A stretch of 64,000 bases of DNA, taken from contig VNKQ01000014.1 in assembly GCA_016508695.1 (NCBI GenBank), positions 744,001-808,000 of the forward strand. The letters run 5' to 3'. Position 1 is the first letter of the stretch. Every line of letters starts with the position of its first letter. The DNA is from Hyphodiscus hymeniophilus (Eukaryota; Ascomycota; Leotiomycetes; Helotiales; Hyphodiscaceae). The notes below the pieces were generated by a model. The model had not been told where the DNA came from. It saw only the letters and a program-made list of their open reading frames with translations, and made no database searches. Position numbers and translations under genes: made by a program. Shown here piece after piece: positions 46,201 to 58,358 of this stretch.

Positions 46201-47397
46201 AATCTAAGGCCTCTCCCCCCGAACTCTGAAGAAGAGGGAGAAAAGAGGCAACGTGACTCGTGATCCTTAATGGCGAGGTAGAGTTTGGTGGTGTTCACCT
46301 TCGCTTGACACAGAGATTGGGGGATGTGGCTGAAAGGCAACTTCCACTGCCTTGGAAACCTCCACGCCAACCAACGTGACGTACTTGAAACAGCTTCTGC
46401 TGGCGCATTGAATGTCACTTGCCTGATGCTCATTGGTGTGGGTAAAGAAGGAAGTAAATTTCCAGCCCAAGATGGTCCATAGATTCGATACGTAGCTTCC
46501 TGTGCCACCATGTATGTAACTATGAGGGGACTACCAGAGCGAAGCTGATCCTACCAAACACCGGAATCTTGTTAAACATCTCCTCTCTTTTCTCTGGGGC
46601 GATCTCAAGCCGCCGCGATGGAACATCCATCCGCGGGTATATCAAGATTCGCAACGAAAGCCGTGAACTCGGTCTCCTTTCTCATATCCTTCTAACCTCA
46701 ACCACCAGAGATCCCCAACTTATTCAAGGTATCTCACCCTCGATGGCGTCTGTCTGTCTTCCCTTACGGACTAGGGGACCTGGAAGCTCTCTTGATGCGT
46801 ATGCGTGCCGCGAGTCGCCCGCGAATCAACAGACTCCCAGAGCGCAAACCCCTGCAGCAAGCGAGGCGGCGCCGCATCAAGGGACCACGAAATTCTGCCT
46901 TTAAGTTAGTAGCTTAGCTTCAAGAGCGACCATTTCTTTCCCACTCTACACGAGCTATCTCTTTTGAGCAAGGAGCAAGACATACGGGCGCAGGTCATGT
47001 AGCTACCAGGTATGTTTGTTTGTTTGTTTCAAAGAGCAGCAGACTGGACTGACTGAACTGACTGCCTTAGAGGCTTCGAAGCTGTTCCAAGAATATCAAG
47101 CAGCCCTAGCTAGCTTGCATGGGTGCGTCAGTCAAACAACTCAATTTGACTCTACTCTGAATCCCACCCCCAGATTCCCCCCAATGCATATGTGCTACCC
47201 GTACTGTGTCTTCTACTCCAACTCAACCCCCTCTCTCTGCCCTGCCCCCCATTCCTCCATACTCTCTCACTCTCCCTGACCAAACTGGTGATATCCGTTC
47301 TCCATTGACGTCGTTTCTCTTCCTTTCTCCATCGACCATTCCGACTTGGTTCTCAGACAACATACGAGTACACACTCAAGAAACCTCCCTCGCCGTC
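46201..47397. other. 1.2-kb spacer with TTTG microsatellite
   Basis: Promoter side of the EBP gene. A short GTTT run occurs at about 47011-47027. Plus-strand frames at 46569-46904 and 47016-47279 look like leader sequence rather than protein. No RNA gene seen. Confidence 0.45.
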
Positions 47398-48486
47398 ATG
47401 GAATCAATGATGGAGACAATAAACGGCACGACCCTGGGCGTCACCTCCCACCCCTTCTACCCCCTCGAAGTCGAAATCGCAAACTACCTCGCCAATGAAT
47501 GGTCGATGCAGCTGCTCCTCGCCATTTTCACGGCCGTTTGTGCGACGATATTCTTCGGCACCAAGTTCATGGTCAATCGAGCCCACCCCCATCTCCCCAC
47601 CAAGGAGAAGGCTGCAATCTGGTGGTTCATACTCTGTATGTTTTTCTTTGGCTTGATATTGGGGGAAATAAACGCATTGTATAGGAGGGGTTTTGCTGAC
47701 TTTCTGGGATTGGACAGCCGGAGCGATTCATCTGTTCTTTGAAGGTACTTTCTACCCTACCCAAGCTTCTGGGGTTGTGGGAATCGAGTTGAGGCTGATA
47801 ATAGAGGACAGGATATTTCTCTCTCAACCACACGCGCATGGGACCTGCCCAGGACTTATTCGGCCAACTATGGAAGGAATACGCTCTCTCGGATTCACGA
47901 TACTTGACTTCCGACCCCTTTGTGCTCTGCATGGAGACTGTCACTGCGGTAAGTCCCTCACTACTCTCCTCAAGTCTTCTGCCTCAATCAATAGGACTGT
48001 GCTGATGTGTTGGTCATATTTGTAGTTCACCTGGGGCCCCCTCTGCTTCGTCGTCGCTGCCTTCATAACAACTTCGCACCCGCTACGCCATCCCCTCCAA
48101 ATCATCGTTTGTGTCGGGCAGATCTACGGTCTCATCCTCTACTATGCTACCAGCATGTTCGATCACTACTATAAGGAAGTCACATACTCGCGCCCAGAGT
48201 TTTTGTATTTCTGGGGATATTACTTCTTCATGAATTTCATCTGGATGGTGTTCCCTGGCAGTAAGTATATCCAGGCTTGAGAAAGGATGAGATGGGGAGA
48301 TGGGAGATGGGAGAACCCTGCTAAATTATGAACGTAGTTCTCCTAGTCAGCAGCGTCCGAACGATCGCGAAAGCCTTCAAGGCTCTTGAGAAGGTCGACG
48401 CGACGCTGAACCATGCGAATCGAGTGGCCAAGCCAAATGGAGACACGAATGGGCATACCAACGGATTTGCGAAGAAGTCAAATTAG
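47398..48486 (+). CDS. EBP-type (EXPERA) sterol delta8-delta7 isomerase
   Basis: Predicted ER membrane enzyme moving the sterol ring double bond from C8 to C7. Five exons (47398-47635, 47718-47744, 47812-47948, 48026-48260, 48338-48486) give 261 residues, the size of emopamil-binding protein. The expected catalytic residues are present: His and Glu in GAIHLFFEG, Glu and Thr in CMETVTAFTWGP, and Asn and Trp in FFMNFIWMVFP. Four to five membrane helices are visible (MQLLLAIFTAVCATIFFGT, AAIWWFIL, QIIVCVGQIYGLILYYA and the last). The C-terminus ends KKSN, close to a dilysine ER-retrieval signal. Fungi normally use the unrelated Erg2 for this step, so this could be an additional or specialised sterol/triterpenoid enzyme. 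A TMEM97-like role is less likely because the catalytic residues are kept. Confidence 0.9.
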
Positions 48487-49858
48487 AGAACGACAAAGAA
48501 TTCTACGAGCGGATTTGGAAGACGATACAATGTGGAGAGGTTAGAATCTCGAGGACACTGGTGTGAGATGGGCAGATGATATTTCGAGAGAAAAGAGGGG
48601 ATGTGCAGATACAATCGACGAGATGAATACCCTAGACGTACATGAATAGACGTCTCTGTAGAGCGAGATTTTACATAAGCATTGCATGGTTTCAGGCACC
48701 TTGCTGTGTCAACAATAAGATGATCGGACAGCATTTGCAAGGCAAGCACGCCTATAATAGCTTTTGATACATTCAGATTCTTCCTCCGCTGTCTCGCTAT
48801 CGACTGACTCGTCACTCTCACTCAAACTTCGCCCAAAACCAAGACATAATCTCAACCAATTCCTACCAGAACCCACCAATCACAACCCCAACTTCCCAGT
48901 GTGTGTTCTGGCCCACCCAAAAGTGGCCACCATCCCAGCACACAGAGGACAGAGCCACCCACGGGCTAAGCCTTGCGCAATTCCCGGTTTTGATCCTGGC
49001 GCGCCTGAAGTGTTCAGCTGGTGTTTGTCTCGAAGCCTGTATGGGCACGATAAGGGACTTGGCCTGGATTCCGACCCGATTCCTCTTTATTATATTCCTA
49101 CAACTGTGCAGCTGTTCAGACAAACAGATAATTTTATTGTCGACTGATTGAAGCGGGCTTGATGGATACAGATTGATAGACATGCTTCAAGACAATACAA
49201 TCGACGCGGCGAGGCTGAACGACAAGGCCTCCAATGAAACGAAAGCGGCATCAAAGTGTCACCCGTGTGCTATGACCAGGCAGAGGCTACGTAAACAAAC
49301 AAGAAGCTTGAGAAGCGATATAACCTCAAGAACCACATATCAAAACAAAACATCGCCCGAGACATCCCCTGTCCGCTTGACCCGTAAACGCAAGGTGTAT
49401 ACTCACCTCTCCACACGTCTCATGAACAATTGAAGCAGTGTTTTCTTGTAAAAGAGGAGCTCGAGATATCGAATTGCCAAGGTCCTCGTTGCTCTACCAA
49501 CGTAGCATTACCTTTTCGGCCCAATACGCGCGATACTGTCGATTAGGGACTAAGAGCAGTCTGGAGGGTGCACGACATCGTGCGTTGGCTTCTGCTCTGC
49601 TTCAATTGAGCCGCAAACGAACATTCGCTGCTGTTCGATGGTTGCATTACGAATGCGCATCGGTTTCCTCTCGCACAGAGAGAGTTGGTGGCGGGTTCCC
49701 GAGCAAACGACGTAGGTGATTTTCTCCATCTCATGATTCCTCCGAACCTTCCATTGCCGCATTCCTCAGCCCACCCCCAGCCTAGGAGGATATATACCCG
49801 TGGAATGTAGAAGGGTGCGAGACACTGACATTCCTGGGGTTAGTCGCAGGTCTAGAAC
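48487..49858. other. 1.37-kb spacer upstream of the RhoGEF
   Basis: No gene recognised. A minus-strand segment at 49441-49520 has a D-arm-like GTTGGTAGAGC and a TTCGA element, but the spacing is about 11 nt too short for a tRNA. Otherwise unremarkable. Confidence 0.45.
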
Positions 49859-52800
49859 ATGCCTTCCTCCGATGAGGACGATACTCCAACGAAATCAAAG
49901 CCTGCGACGCCGAGACGATCACCTGCTGCCAGGCGTGCCCCCAATGCGACGCCCGTCCGTAAGAAAACCTCGCCCGCCCCCAGGACGCCGAACACTGCGC
50001 CCGCCAGGACGAAGACTGGTGGGAAGAAGGCAGAGCCTACGCTACTAGGGGACTTTCTGCTGGGGAGACCGAGTGCGGCCCGGAGTGGTCGTGGAGGTGC
50101 AAATGCGACTGGGGCGGGAAGAGGGAGGAGGAGGAGGAGCTTCGATGCGGCTGCTGTGAAGAGGGAATTAAGGCTCGAGGAAGACGCCGTCGGGAGGATA
50201 CCGCAGCCTGGAGGAGTCAAAGATCGGGTTAAGCAGTGGCAGAAAGGTAGCGCTGCGGCGGCGGCGGCTGTTGTGGAGGATGCAAATAGTGAACCGGGTG
50301 GAGTTGGCGATAGGGTCGAGGATGGGAGTGTGGGGGAGGTGGATAGGCTGCAGATCAAGAAGCGGGAGAGCAAACGGCCTGGCCGGCGGAAACTGAATGA
50401 AGAGGAAGATGAGAGGGGAAAGGATGGCGAGGGGAGTGGGAGCCACGAGAGGAGTAAGAGTGCGCCGAGGAAGCGGGTTGTTAGTGATTCTCACTGGATG
50501 AAGCAAAAGAACACTCCTCCGAGGAAGACGGCTCCCATTCCGAAGGATTTCCTGACTCTCACCTCGACAAATCCGCCTCTGGAGAGCAAAATGCAGGATT
50601 GGGTCAAGAGAACTGAAAGTGACGAGATCGTGGTGGAGGTAGAAGAGGAAGAAAAGTCTAGAAGTAGGAAGGTCTCAAGACGGGACGATAAAGATGGGAC
50701 GCCCCGGAGCCGGAAAGTCTCGAGACAAGTGGACTCGGAGGAAACGCCTACGAAGAGAAAGGTCTCTCCTCGTTCAAGACATGTTTCGAAGCAAGGGCCA
50801 TTTGATGATGGAATTCGAGTCCGACCCTCAAGAGGCAATTCTCCAGATGATGGTATTCGGATCAAGCGATCCCCTGACCCGTCTTTTGATGATGGGATAC
50901 GAGTCAAACCATCGAGGGAGAATTCTGTGCTCGAAGATGGTATTCGGATCAAGCCGATCCGCAAAGAAAGTAGCAAGAGAAAGCCTGCGGAGCGCGACAC
51001 GAAAGGAGCTGCGACTCCTAGGAAAACCAGCGAAAGGCATCTCAGACCCCCAGATACTGAAAGCAGAGGGGACGCGGACGATTGGGGAACAAACATCGAT
51101 GACGATGCCTCCTCATTCGTAACGCCCAGCCGGTCACAAAAATCAAAACGAAGAGAACGGAAATCGGAAACTCCCGAATCATTGGATGAGATTCCATTCG
51201 GTAACTCAGCGTTCAGCGTCTTGGACCTTCCTGTGGGGGCTGAGGCAGGGACCATGAAGAGACCAGCGCCGAAAAGAAACAACAGCTTTGCTGTGCCCAA
51301 GGTCTTCAAGAAGATCTACAACGAGGGCATGAATATTGCTCGCGATACTGTTGATCCTCCCAGGGTTGGGCAGAATCAGCCTCCAAGTATTGAATCTTGG
51401 TTGAACCAGACAACCGATCCGTTCGTAGATCGGCCATCTGCGCCCTCTTCTACTCTGGAGATCCCGGAGTCATCTCCTAGACGGGAGAGCTACAACCGCG
51501 ATGATCAAGGTGAACGAGATCTCACATCGGGTGTTAGTGAAAGTATTAGAAGCCGTCGGCTTCGGAAGTCGCAAGATACAGAGGATTCTCAAGACGTAGT
51601 ACCTAAAGAAACTCCACCGGTAGAGATCAAAAAGGCTCGTGAAACCTTGCCAAGCATGGAGAGTTCTCCCCCTCTTTCCCCCACAGAGTTGAAAAGGTCC
51701 CCTGCGACTCGCAACACCTCGTCGCCAAAGTCGGGGCGGAAATTGCCTCTCAAAGATGCATTCTTAGAAGCTTTCCGTGGAGAATCGGCTTCAGTTCGAC
51801 CCAAGAGCTTCTCCAATCCCATGCCTGGTATACCAAGTATGCGTGGAAATAGCAATCCGTCAGAGTTTGACCGTCCTGAGGTTATCATATCTGATGAACC
51901 TCCAGCAAAACAAAGTCCTCGAGCACCAGAGCATTCCAACTTGGATGATCACAGACAACAAGACAAAGCACTACCGGTATATCCGCGGCGGCCAGCCCCC
52001 ACCACTGGTGAGCATCGACTTTCAACAATAGCATCTGTTGAAACCTTCAGCACGTCGTCTTCTGCAACAGGAACTGGGTCCGACCTGTCACAAACCACAG
52101 TCACACAAGCTACAGTATTGACTGCACCTACGTCCTCTAGCTTATCGAGAAAGAGCCAAGGCTCTGGCAGGGGCCCGGGATTAAAGAGACGACTCACTAA
52201 GCATTCGGATCTGGTTTCCATGTTGTCTCTCCCCGATACTGGAGCACCGGGTCGAGCAAAGAGTATTCGGTCTGCACGTAGTGTCCGCACCACGAGGACT
52301 CAGCTTGAATCCGCAACAATACAAGATCTCATGCGCGAACTTGCTGATGATGAGGCAAAATATATGCGAGAGCTGAAGACGCTCGTGGACGGTGTCATTC
52401 CAGTCTTGCTAACCTGCGTGCTTTCCAAATCCGACTCAGCAATCGCAGCGGGTCTTTTCAACCCAAGCACTGGTAACGCCTCCGATTCCGCTTTCACCAA
52501 ACCCATTGTTGATATGGGAATTGCTCTTGAGCGCCTGAAGAGTCTGCACAAACGCATTCCACTTCAAGATCCCCACTCGTTTATTGCATGGGCTCAGACT
52601 GCTCAAAAGACCTATACGGATTATCTTGCTTCTTGGCGGATGGGTTTCCAAGATGTGGTTGTCAACCTTGCACCTGCTTCGCCTCAATCCTCGAAGGAGC
52701 AAAATCCGACCCTTGATGAGATGCCACGGAACGCAGATGGTGACGTGCTCAACGCTAATGGTGAACGTGCTGATGTCCAGTATATGCTCAAGAGACCATT

Positions 52801-55650
52801 GGTCAGAGCGAAGTATCTCTGCAAGATCGTGAAGGTCTGTTCAGTCAACTCGATCAACCCTGCGAAGCTAATGTACTACAGGGCGTCGACAAGCTATTGC
52901 ATTCTGAGCTATCTGGGAAGATGAAGATCATGTACGAGGACTTCGAGGTCCAAATGCGCCTTCGATTCAAGCAAGAAGAAGCCAGAATGGTTGATCGGGC
53001 AGCCAACAAAACCGACGCGTCTCGAGCTCGCGATATGAAGACCATGGCTTTGGCCGAGAATGTCAAGATTGATCACACCCGGCAAGTTTACGCGAAAGAC
53101 TTTTTTTCTCTCGAATTGCAACACTCCAGTGGCCAGAGACTTGAATGCCGAGTTGAACTATTGCTGCGCGACAAACCTTCCGATCAAAACGACTCTGGAG
53201 ACGTCCTCGTTTGTGCTACCGATAATAACAGTCGCTGGCTGCTGTTTGCCCCACTTGCCCTCGATTTGGTCTCAGCTCGCCGAGGCGATCACCCTGGACA
53301 GATGGTAATTATGGCAAGAGGCATTTCTGGTCCTCAGGAGTGGCGAGAATCCTTTCTCGTAGAGACTGACGACGATGAGACTATCACCGAGTGGATCGAG
53401 ATGCTCGGTACAATTTCTATAACTCCAGAAACTGGCTGGAAAGCTTCGAGTGCCTCACTTCCGTTGCCTCCTACTTCGATCTCCAAGAAAAACTCAAGCT
53501 CTCCTCCCACTGATTTGGAGATTCCGATTGGAGAGGGTCGTCAAAAAGATGCTGAAGACATCACCAGCAACCGACATCACCGTCGGCAGACCTCAGCTCA
53601 TATGCGGATTGCAGCTACGTTACCTCATTCAATCAAAGAAGAATCTACGGTCAGCGGCTTCGATATGAAGGATCTCAATGAAGCTTTGGACAAAGCTGGA
53701 CAGTTGAAGCGCGCAAGACCAGCAAGATACCACTCACGCCCACAGTCGCAGCCATCTTCACCTCTATCTCAATCTCCTTTGTTGTCTGATGACAAACAGT
53801 CCGCCCCTGAGAGACGAAACCCAGAACCGAGTCGGGGTGAAACAACAGATGTGCCCTTCATGCCTAAGGTCCGCAACAACAGCGCTCCCTCAACGCCAAA
53901 GTCCAGCAGCCCGTTGAGAGAGTCAATGAGACCAGAACCCAATGTTTTGAAGAAGCAGCAAGCTAGCACATCTACAAGTGACTCGCGCGAGGGTGGAGCC
54001 CCACCGCTTCCTGCTCATAGAGCTTCAACGACTCCTACCGCCTTGAAGAAGACTCCAATCCTCGAAAGCCCGACGCCGAAGGCCAAGAATCGCAGATCTT
54101 CATCTCCGTTGAAGCACGAATACCAACCATCCGATGCTTCAGAAACTTCGTCATCTGAAACGTCAGACTCTCAGGACGATGCCTCATTTTCCGAATCATC
54201 AGACGAGGAGCTCGACGCACCTGAACTTCCCCATATTCAACCTGGTGTTAGCATTTACGGAAGAAAGATCTCTCCTCAAGGGTCATTGTACAGTCTTCCG
54301 AATAGCACCTTGGCCCCGTCTCAATCTGCATCCCAAGCGCCTTACCAAGACATCCAGGTCAAAAGATCTCCGGGCGCGACGAAAAAAATGGCTGCAATGA
54401 TCTCTTCTTGGTCTAATAAGAAAGGTCGCTGGGAGGATCTCTGGGCTGAGCCATGCTCTATCATAATCAGCCCTGGACGAATCGAGGCCTTTGAGATGAC
54501 TGCCGCTCACTCTTCTCCCATTACTGATGCCCATCTTGAACTCTCTGGAGGGTCAGATCTCAGCCAAGGCAGTGATCCGACTGTCGAGCGGCCACTGATC
54601 TCGCTGGAGCTTACGCCCATTGTCTCCCTCCGACAAAGTACTGCTCTCGATATTGAGATCCAATCTCCACCCAGACCCGAGTCTAGACTTCAGTGCAGCG
54701 GCACTGTCCGTTATCGAGCAACCAATGTCATCGACTGCCAAGAACTATACCTTGCTATACACCGTTCTCGCATGGACAATCCCAAATACAAGAAGCTAGA
54801 GGAAGAGCGGATGCTCAATTCGTTCGGTACTCATGCTTATGAATCAGCAATCAAAGGCAACCGTCGTCGCTCCTGGCTCGGACGCAAGAAGAGCTATCGC
54901 GCCTCCACACGAGCACCATCTACTACCGGAGAATCCGAGCAAAGTGCAGGATCAAACTCTTCGGCTTTTTCGGCCTTGAAACGCATGAGCAGAGGCTCCT
55001 TCAATATCGGCAAGAGCTCCATTGAGAATTCGCAGGGCAAGTCTGGCACAGTCTCTGGTCCACAAAGCATGTACTCCAGCGCGAGCTCAGGCAACACACC
55101 ACCCCGCACTCCTACAAGCCCTTCGCTCGCGGACACTTCAATGACGAATGGGCATCTCACCAACCTCGGATCCGAGAACCTCAAGATTCGCCTCTACGTC
55201 CTAGCTACGACAACGAAGTGGGATGACCAAGGCGCCGCCCGTCTGACAATTACCGCCCCGCCTCCCGGTATGCGCCAGGCATCTGCCCTTTACAATGGTC
55301 TCGAGAAGCGCGTTCTCGTTACCCGCAAACCACTGATCCCATCCTCACCCTCAGGCAGTCCCAACCTTGACCAGATCTCCGAGAATGGGGAGACGAAGAA
55401 AGAGAGGAAGGAGAACTCCAAACCAAACGTGGTGCTTCTCGATGTCATCCTCGGCGCCAATTGCTTTTCCCGTATCGGAAACAACGGCATCGCGTGTAAC
55501 ATCTGGGAGGATGTCATCGGGGACAATGGGCAGGTGGGCACGGTGGGTGCTTTTGGGGGCGTGTCGGGACGCACGAGGAAGTGGCTGTTCGATACGGGGA
55601 ACAAGAGGGATGCTGATTGGATTTTTGGGCTTTTGGCCATGGGCCGCTGA
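49859..55650 (+). CDS. Large Dbl-homology RhoGEF
   Basis: Probable guanine-nucleotide exchange factor for a Rho-type GTPase in polarity or septation. Two exons (49859-52834, 52882-55650) encode 1,914 residues. The first 800 residues are disordered, rich in Lys, Arg, Ser and Pro, with repeats of DDGIR(V/I)(K/R)PSR at about residues 315-370 and of (S)RKVSR just before. The DH domain begins near residue 820 with TIQDLMRELADDEAKYMREL and continues through KPIVDMGIALERLKSLHKRI, SFIAWAQTAQKTYTDYLASW and KRPLVRAKYLCKIVK to the splice. A PH-like domain follows (FFSLELQHSSGQRLECRVEL, RWLLFAPLALDLVSARRG, DDETITEWIEMLGTI). The rest is Ser-rich with a second folded block (AMISSWSNKKGRWEDLWAEP) and a C-terminal module ending DADWIFGLLAMGR. 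Which Rho it activates is unknown. Confidence 0.9.
50800..50970 (+). repeat. Four-copy internal coding repeat (DDGIR unit)
   Basis: Within the disordered N-terminal part of the RhoGEF the unit DDGIR-(V/I)-(K/R)-PSR occurs four times at roughly 17-19-residue spacing: FDDGIRVRPSRG, PDDGIRIKRSPD, FDDGIRVKPSRE and LEDGIRIKPIRK. Ser next to basic residues suggests repeated phosphosites; that is inference. Confidence 0.85.
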
Positions 55651-56288
55651 CTCCGGTGACACAGCACGGTCTGTGAAGATGTTTGCGGGGTGAGAGGAGA
55701 GGAAGAGATGGTGGGGTTTCACGATGATATGATTGATTGATGTACGACCAAGCTTCCTCCTCTGCGTTTGCGCTCCATTTCGAGCCCGTCTCTGTAGACT
55801 TATGGCTGGATGGCGAGTTTTTTCCAATTTTTGGTTTTGTTTGGCATTCTTGCATTTAGACGAGGGCGGTTGATCATTGTTGTCTAGGCGGCGTTTCCAG
55901 AGGAGCGGGTAATGATTGTACGAGAGAGAGTTTAATAATGATGGTATACCAAACCAAATCATATAGACGAGTGAGAATCGGATGTTTGTCATGACTTTGA
56001 TGACCTATCCAAGCCGTGCTTTGATGTGCGGTGGGCTTGGGTGTAAGAGCACCGGCGAGGCAAGTCGAATCCTTCGAACGTTTTAGAACTCACCCACGAC
56101 TACTATGTGATTGAGTGACTTGTCAAGTCGTCACCAAATCTGTCGAGGAATATATGTTTTACCAATTTCTACGAGGGACTCTCTTCTAGGCTCCTAGTCG
56201 CCCACAATCTTTCAGCCGTTAGCATTTCCCTAGGTCAGATACGGTGGTATCTAATCAATCCTTTGAATTCCAGCCCTCGTCTTGATCA
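55651..56288. other. Convergent spacer
   Basis: 3' flanks of the RhoGEF and sulfatase genes. The long minus-strand frame entering from 55351 is antisense to the GEF and is not called. Nothing else seen. Confidence 0.5.
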
Positions 56289-58358
56289 TCAAACCCATTC
56301 ATGCCACATCAGCCCATCCCTGAACGTCATCCCGTCCGCCTCCCACATCGGCCCCTCCGCCTCGACGATGTAGCCATTCGAGCAAAAGTTGTACTCGACC
56401 CTACGCTGCTCCACCTCGTAGAACCGGTCGAACCGAGGTGCCAGCGCGTCTCGTAGCGTGAGCACGTCGCCCTTGGGATGCAAGGTCTGCCAGGGCTCCC
56501 GGCAGGTCGGGCCCTTGCAAGATTTGAGGACGAAGAGAAGCGAGTCGAGCCGTGCAACTACCTTTGCGATTGGTAGGCCGGCAACTACTGCTGTGCTGGT
56601 ATCAGACTGCGCTGGGTCGAGGATGTTGTGGAGCTGGCCAGGGTCAAGCTATTAGGTGGTCAGTATTGCGGGTTCTCTTCAAGCAAAGGCTGCTGTGGGG
56701 TCTTCGGCGTAGGTTCTTACGTCCATGTCGTAGAGCTCATGTTCATTTGTGCACCAGATGGAATAGTAGAGATTGTATCCTGGCCCAAGGATTCTGATTG
56801 CTTTGTAAGTGTTATTTTCGTGTAGTGTTCCTGTAAAGCCGTTAATGACTGGACATCCCGAGGGGGCATATACCGTACGATCATATCTGCCCTCGCCGCC
56901 AGCAAATCCCCAATACTCAACGTTCAAGTGCTCACGTCTATGGTCCAGAGAAGTCTCAATGCCCGCCTTCGTCACAGGAATGGCGACTCCATCGAAGTCC
57001 TCTCGAAGTGGAATCCCCAGGAGGTCAAAGAATGTCGGGGCTAGATCTGTATGTGTCGTGACGATGTTGGTCGAGTAGTTTTTGGCGACCCCTGGCCCGC
57101 GAACGATGAGCGGGACGTTGATGTCCTCTTCGTAACCACAAGATTTGCCCGGTTGGAGACGATGTTGACCGATGTGGTATCCATTATCGCTACTATAGAT
57201 GACATAGGTATTCTCCAGAACGCCGTATTCTCTCAGACGTGTGACAATACCATCAACCAGTTCATCCACTGATTGGAGGGAGCGAAGTCTCTGACGGTAG
57301 AAATGATCATTGTAGTCCACATTTGTTTGGTTTTGCTGCGGGAGGTTTAGAAGCCAATTTGCTCCCGAGGGCTGCTGACACGGTCAATTCTGAATTGAAG
57401 CGCTCGAAAGAAAAAGAAATCACTTACTCGGTCAGGGTTGAAATTCTTGGTCCGCGGTACTTTCTCGTCCTGGAAGAGATGCTGGTGTCTTTTCGCCGAT
57501 ACTGGTGTACCGAACTTGAACAAGATATTGGGATCATGAATATCACTGCTGTTCATGTAGATATCTGCATGAGGGGCGATGGGTGCAATCGTGAGGAAGA
57601 AAGGCTTCCCATCAGCACTATTGACAGCATCATCCAAGAAGCCGTATGCCTTTTCAGCAAGAACGTCCGTACTGTAATGACCCTCGTAACTTCTAGGCGT
57701 CTCGCCTGTTCGTTGAAATGTACTGTTGAGGTAGTTATATGTAAAAGGGTCAAGGAGGAAGTCCTGCAGAAGTCAGTAAGAACCTCAGAGCCGGGCATGA
57801 GCACCTACAGAGCCTGTAAAGCCGGCAGGGGCGGGGGAGTTATAATTTTCGACGGTGTGGACGTTGAATAGTTTACCCGTATAATACGTAGTGTAGCCGG
57901 CCTGCTGCAACCATACAGGTAAATACTTCTCATTGAAGCCCTGCGTTATAAATTTAGGATAGCCGCCTGATGTGCGACGTTAGGGTTCTGAGTCCTAGAT
58001 CCCAAGAAGTTGTTGATTGCTTACCCCATGGAGGATTGACGTCTGTAATATTGGTATTATGAGCAGCCTTGCCAGTCCAGAGAGTCACTCTCGATGGGCA
58101 GCAGACTGCGGTCGTGCAGTAATGCTTGTTAAAGTATGTGCCCTGATCAAGAAGGTGCTTCTTGACAAATGGCATATATTCCAAAGACGAAAGATGGACG
58201 TCTTGATCGTCTGTTAAGACAAATACTATGTTTGGACGACTCCCAATTTGTTCCAGGCCAGGACCTTCGTGGGCGAGAAACTGTTGACTAGGAGTTTCAA
58301 AACCACGGAGGCTAGCAATTGCTGAAGCACAGAAAGCACTTATGAGAGCACAGTACAT
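56289..58358 (-). CDS. Secreted formylglycine-type sulfatase (arylsulfatase family)
   Basis: Five exons (58025-58358, 57809-57966, 57428-57763, 56721-57335, 56289-56648) give 600 residues. A signal peptide (MYCALISAFCASAIASL) precedes the metal-binding PNIVFVLTDDQDVHL. The formylglycine motif is CCPSRVTLWTGKAAHN; the first Cys of C-x-P-S-R is the residue converted to formylglycine. Further active-site regions are YTTYYTGKLFN, APIAPHADIY, VIYSSDNGYHIGQHRLQPGK with the Asp-Asn metal ligands, and YEEDINVPLIVRGPGV. The C-terminal part holds HELYDMDLDPGQLHNIL and a Cys-containing SCKGPTCREPWQ. It likely frees sulfate from an extracellular sulfate ester. Substrate (aryl, choline or polysaccharide sulfate) is open. 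Confidence 0.93.

Noticed and set aside
49441..49520. Minus-strand tRNA-like stretch with GTTGGTAGAGC and TTCGA
   Set aside because: The distance between the D-arm-like and T-loop-like parts is about 11 nt too short, the D-stem has a mismatch and the acceptor ends do not pair. At most a decayed tRNA.
55351..55992. 213-codon minus-strand frame overlapping the RhoGEF 3' end
   Set aside because: It is antisense to well-supported coding sequence and carries no recognisable protein features.
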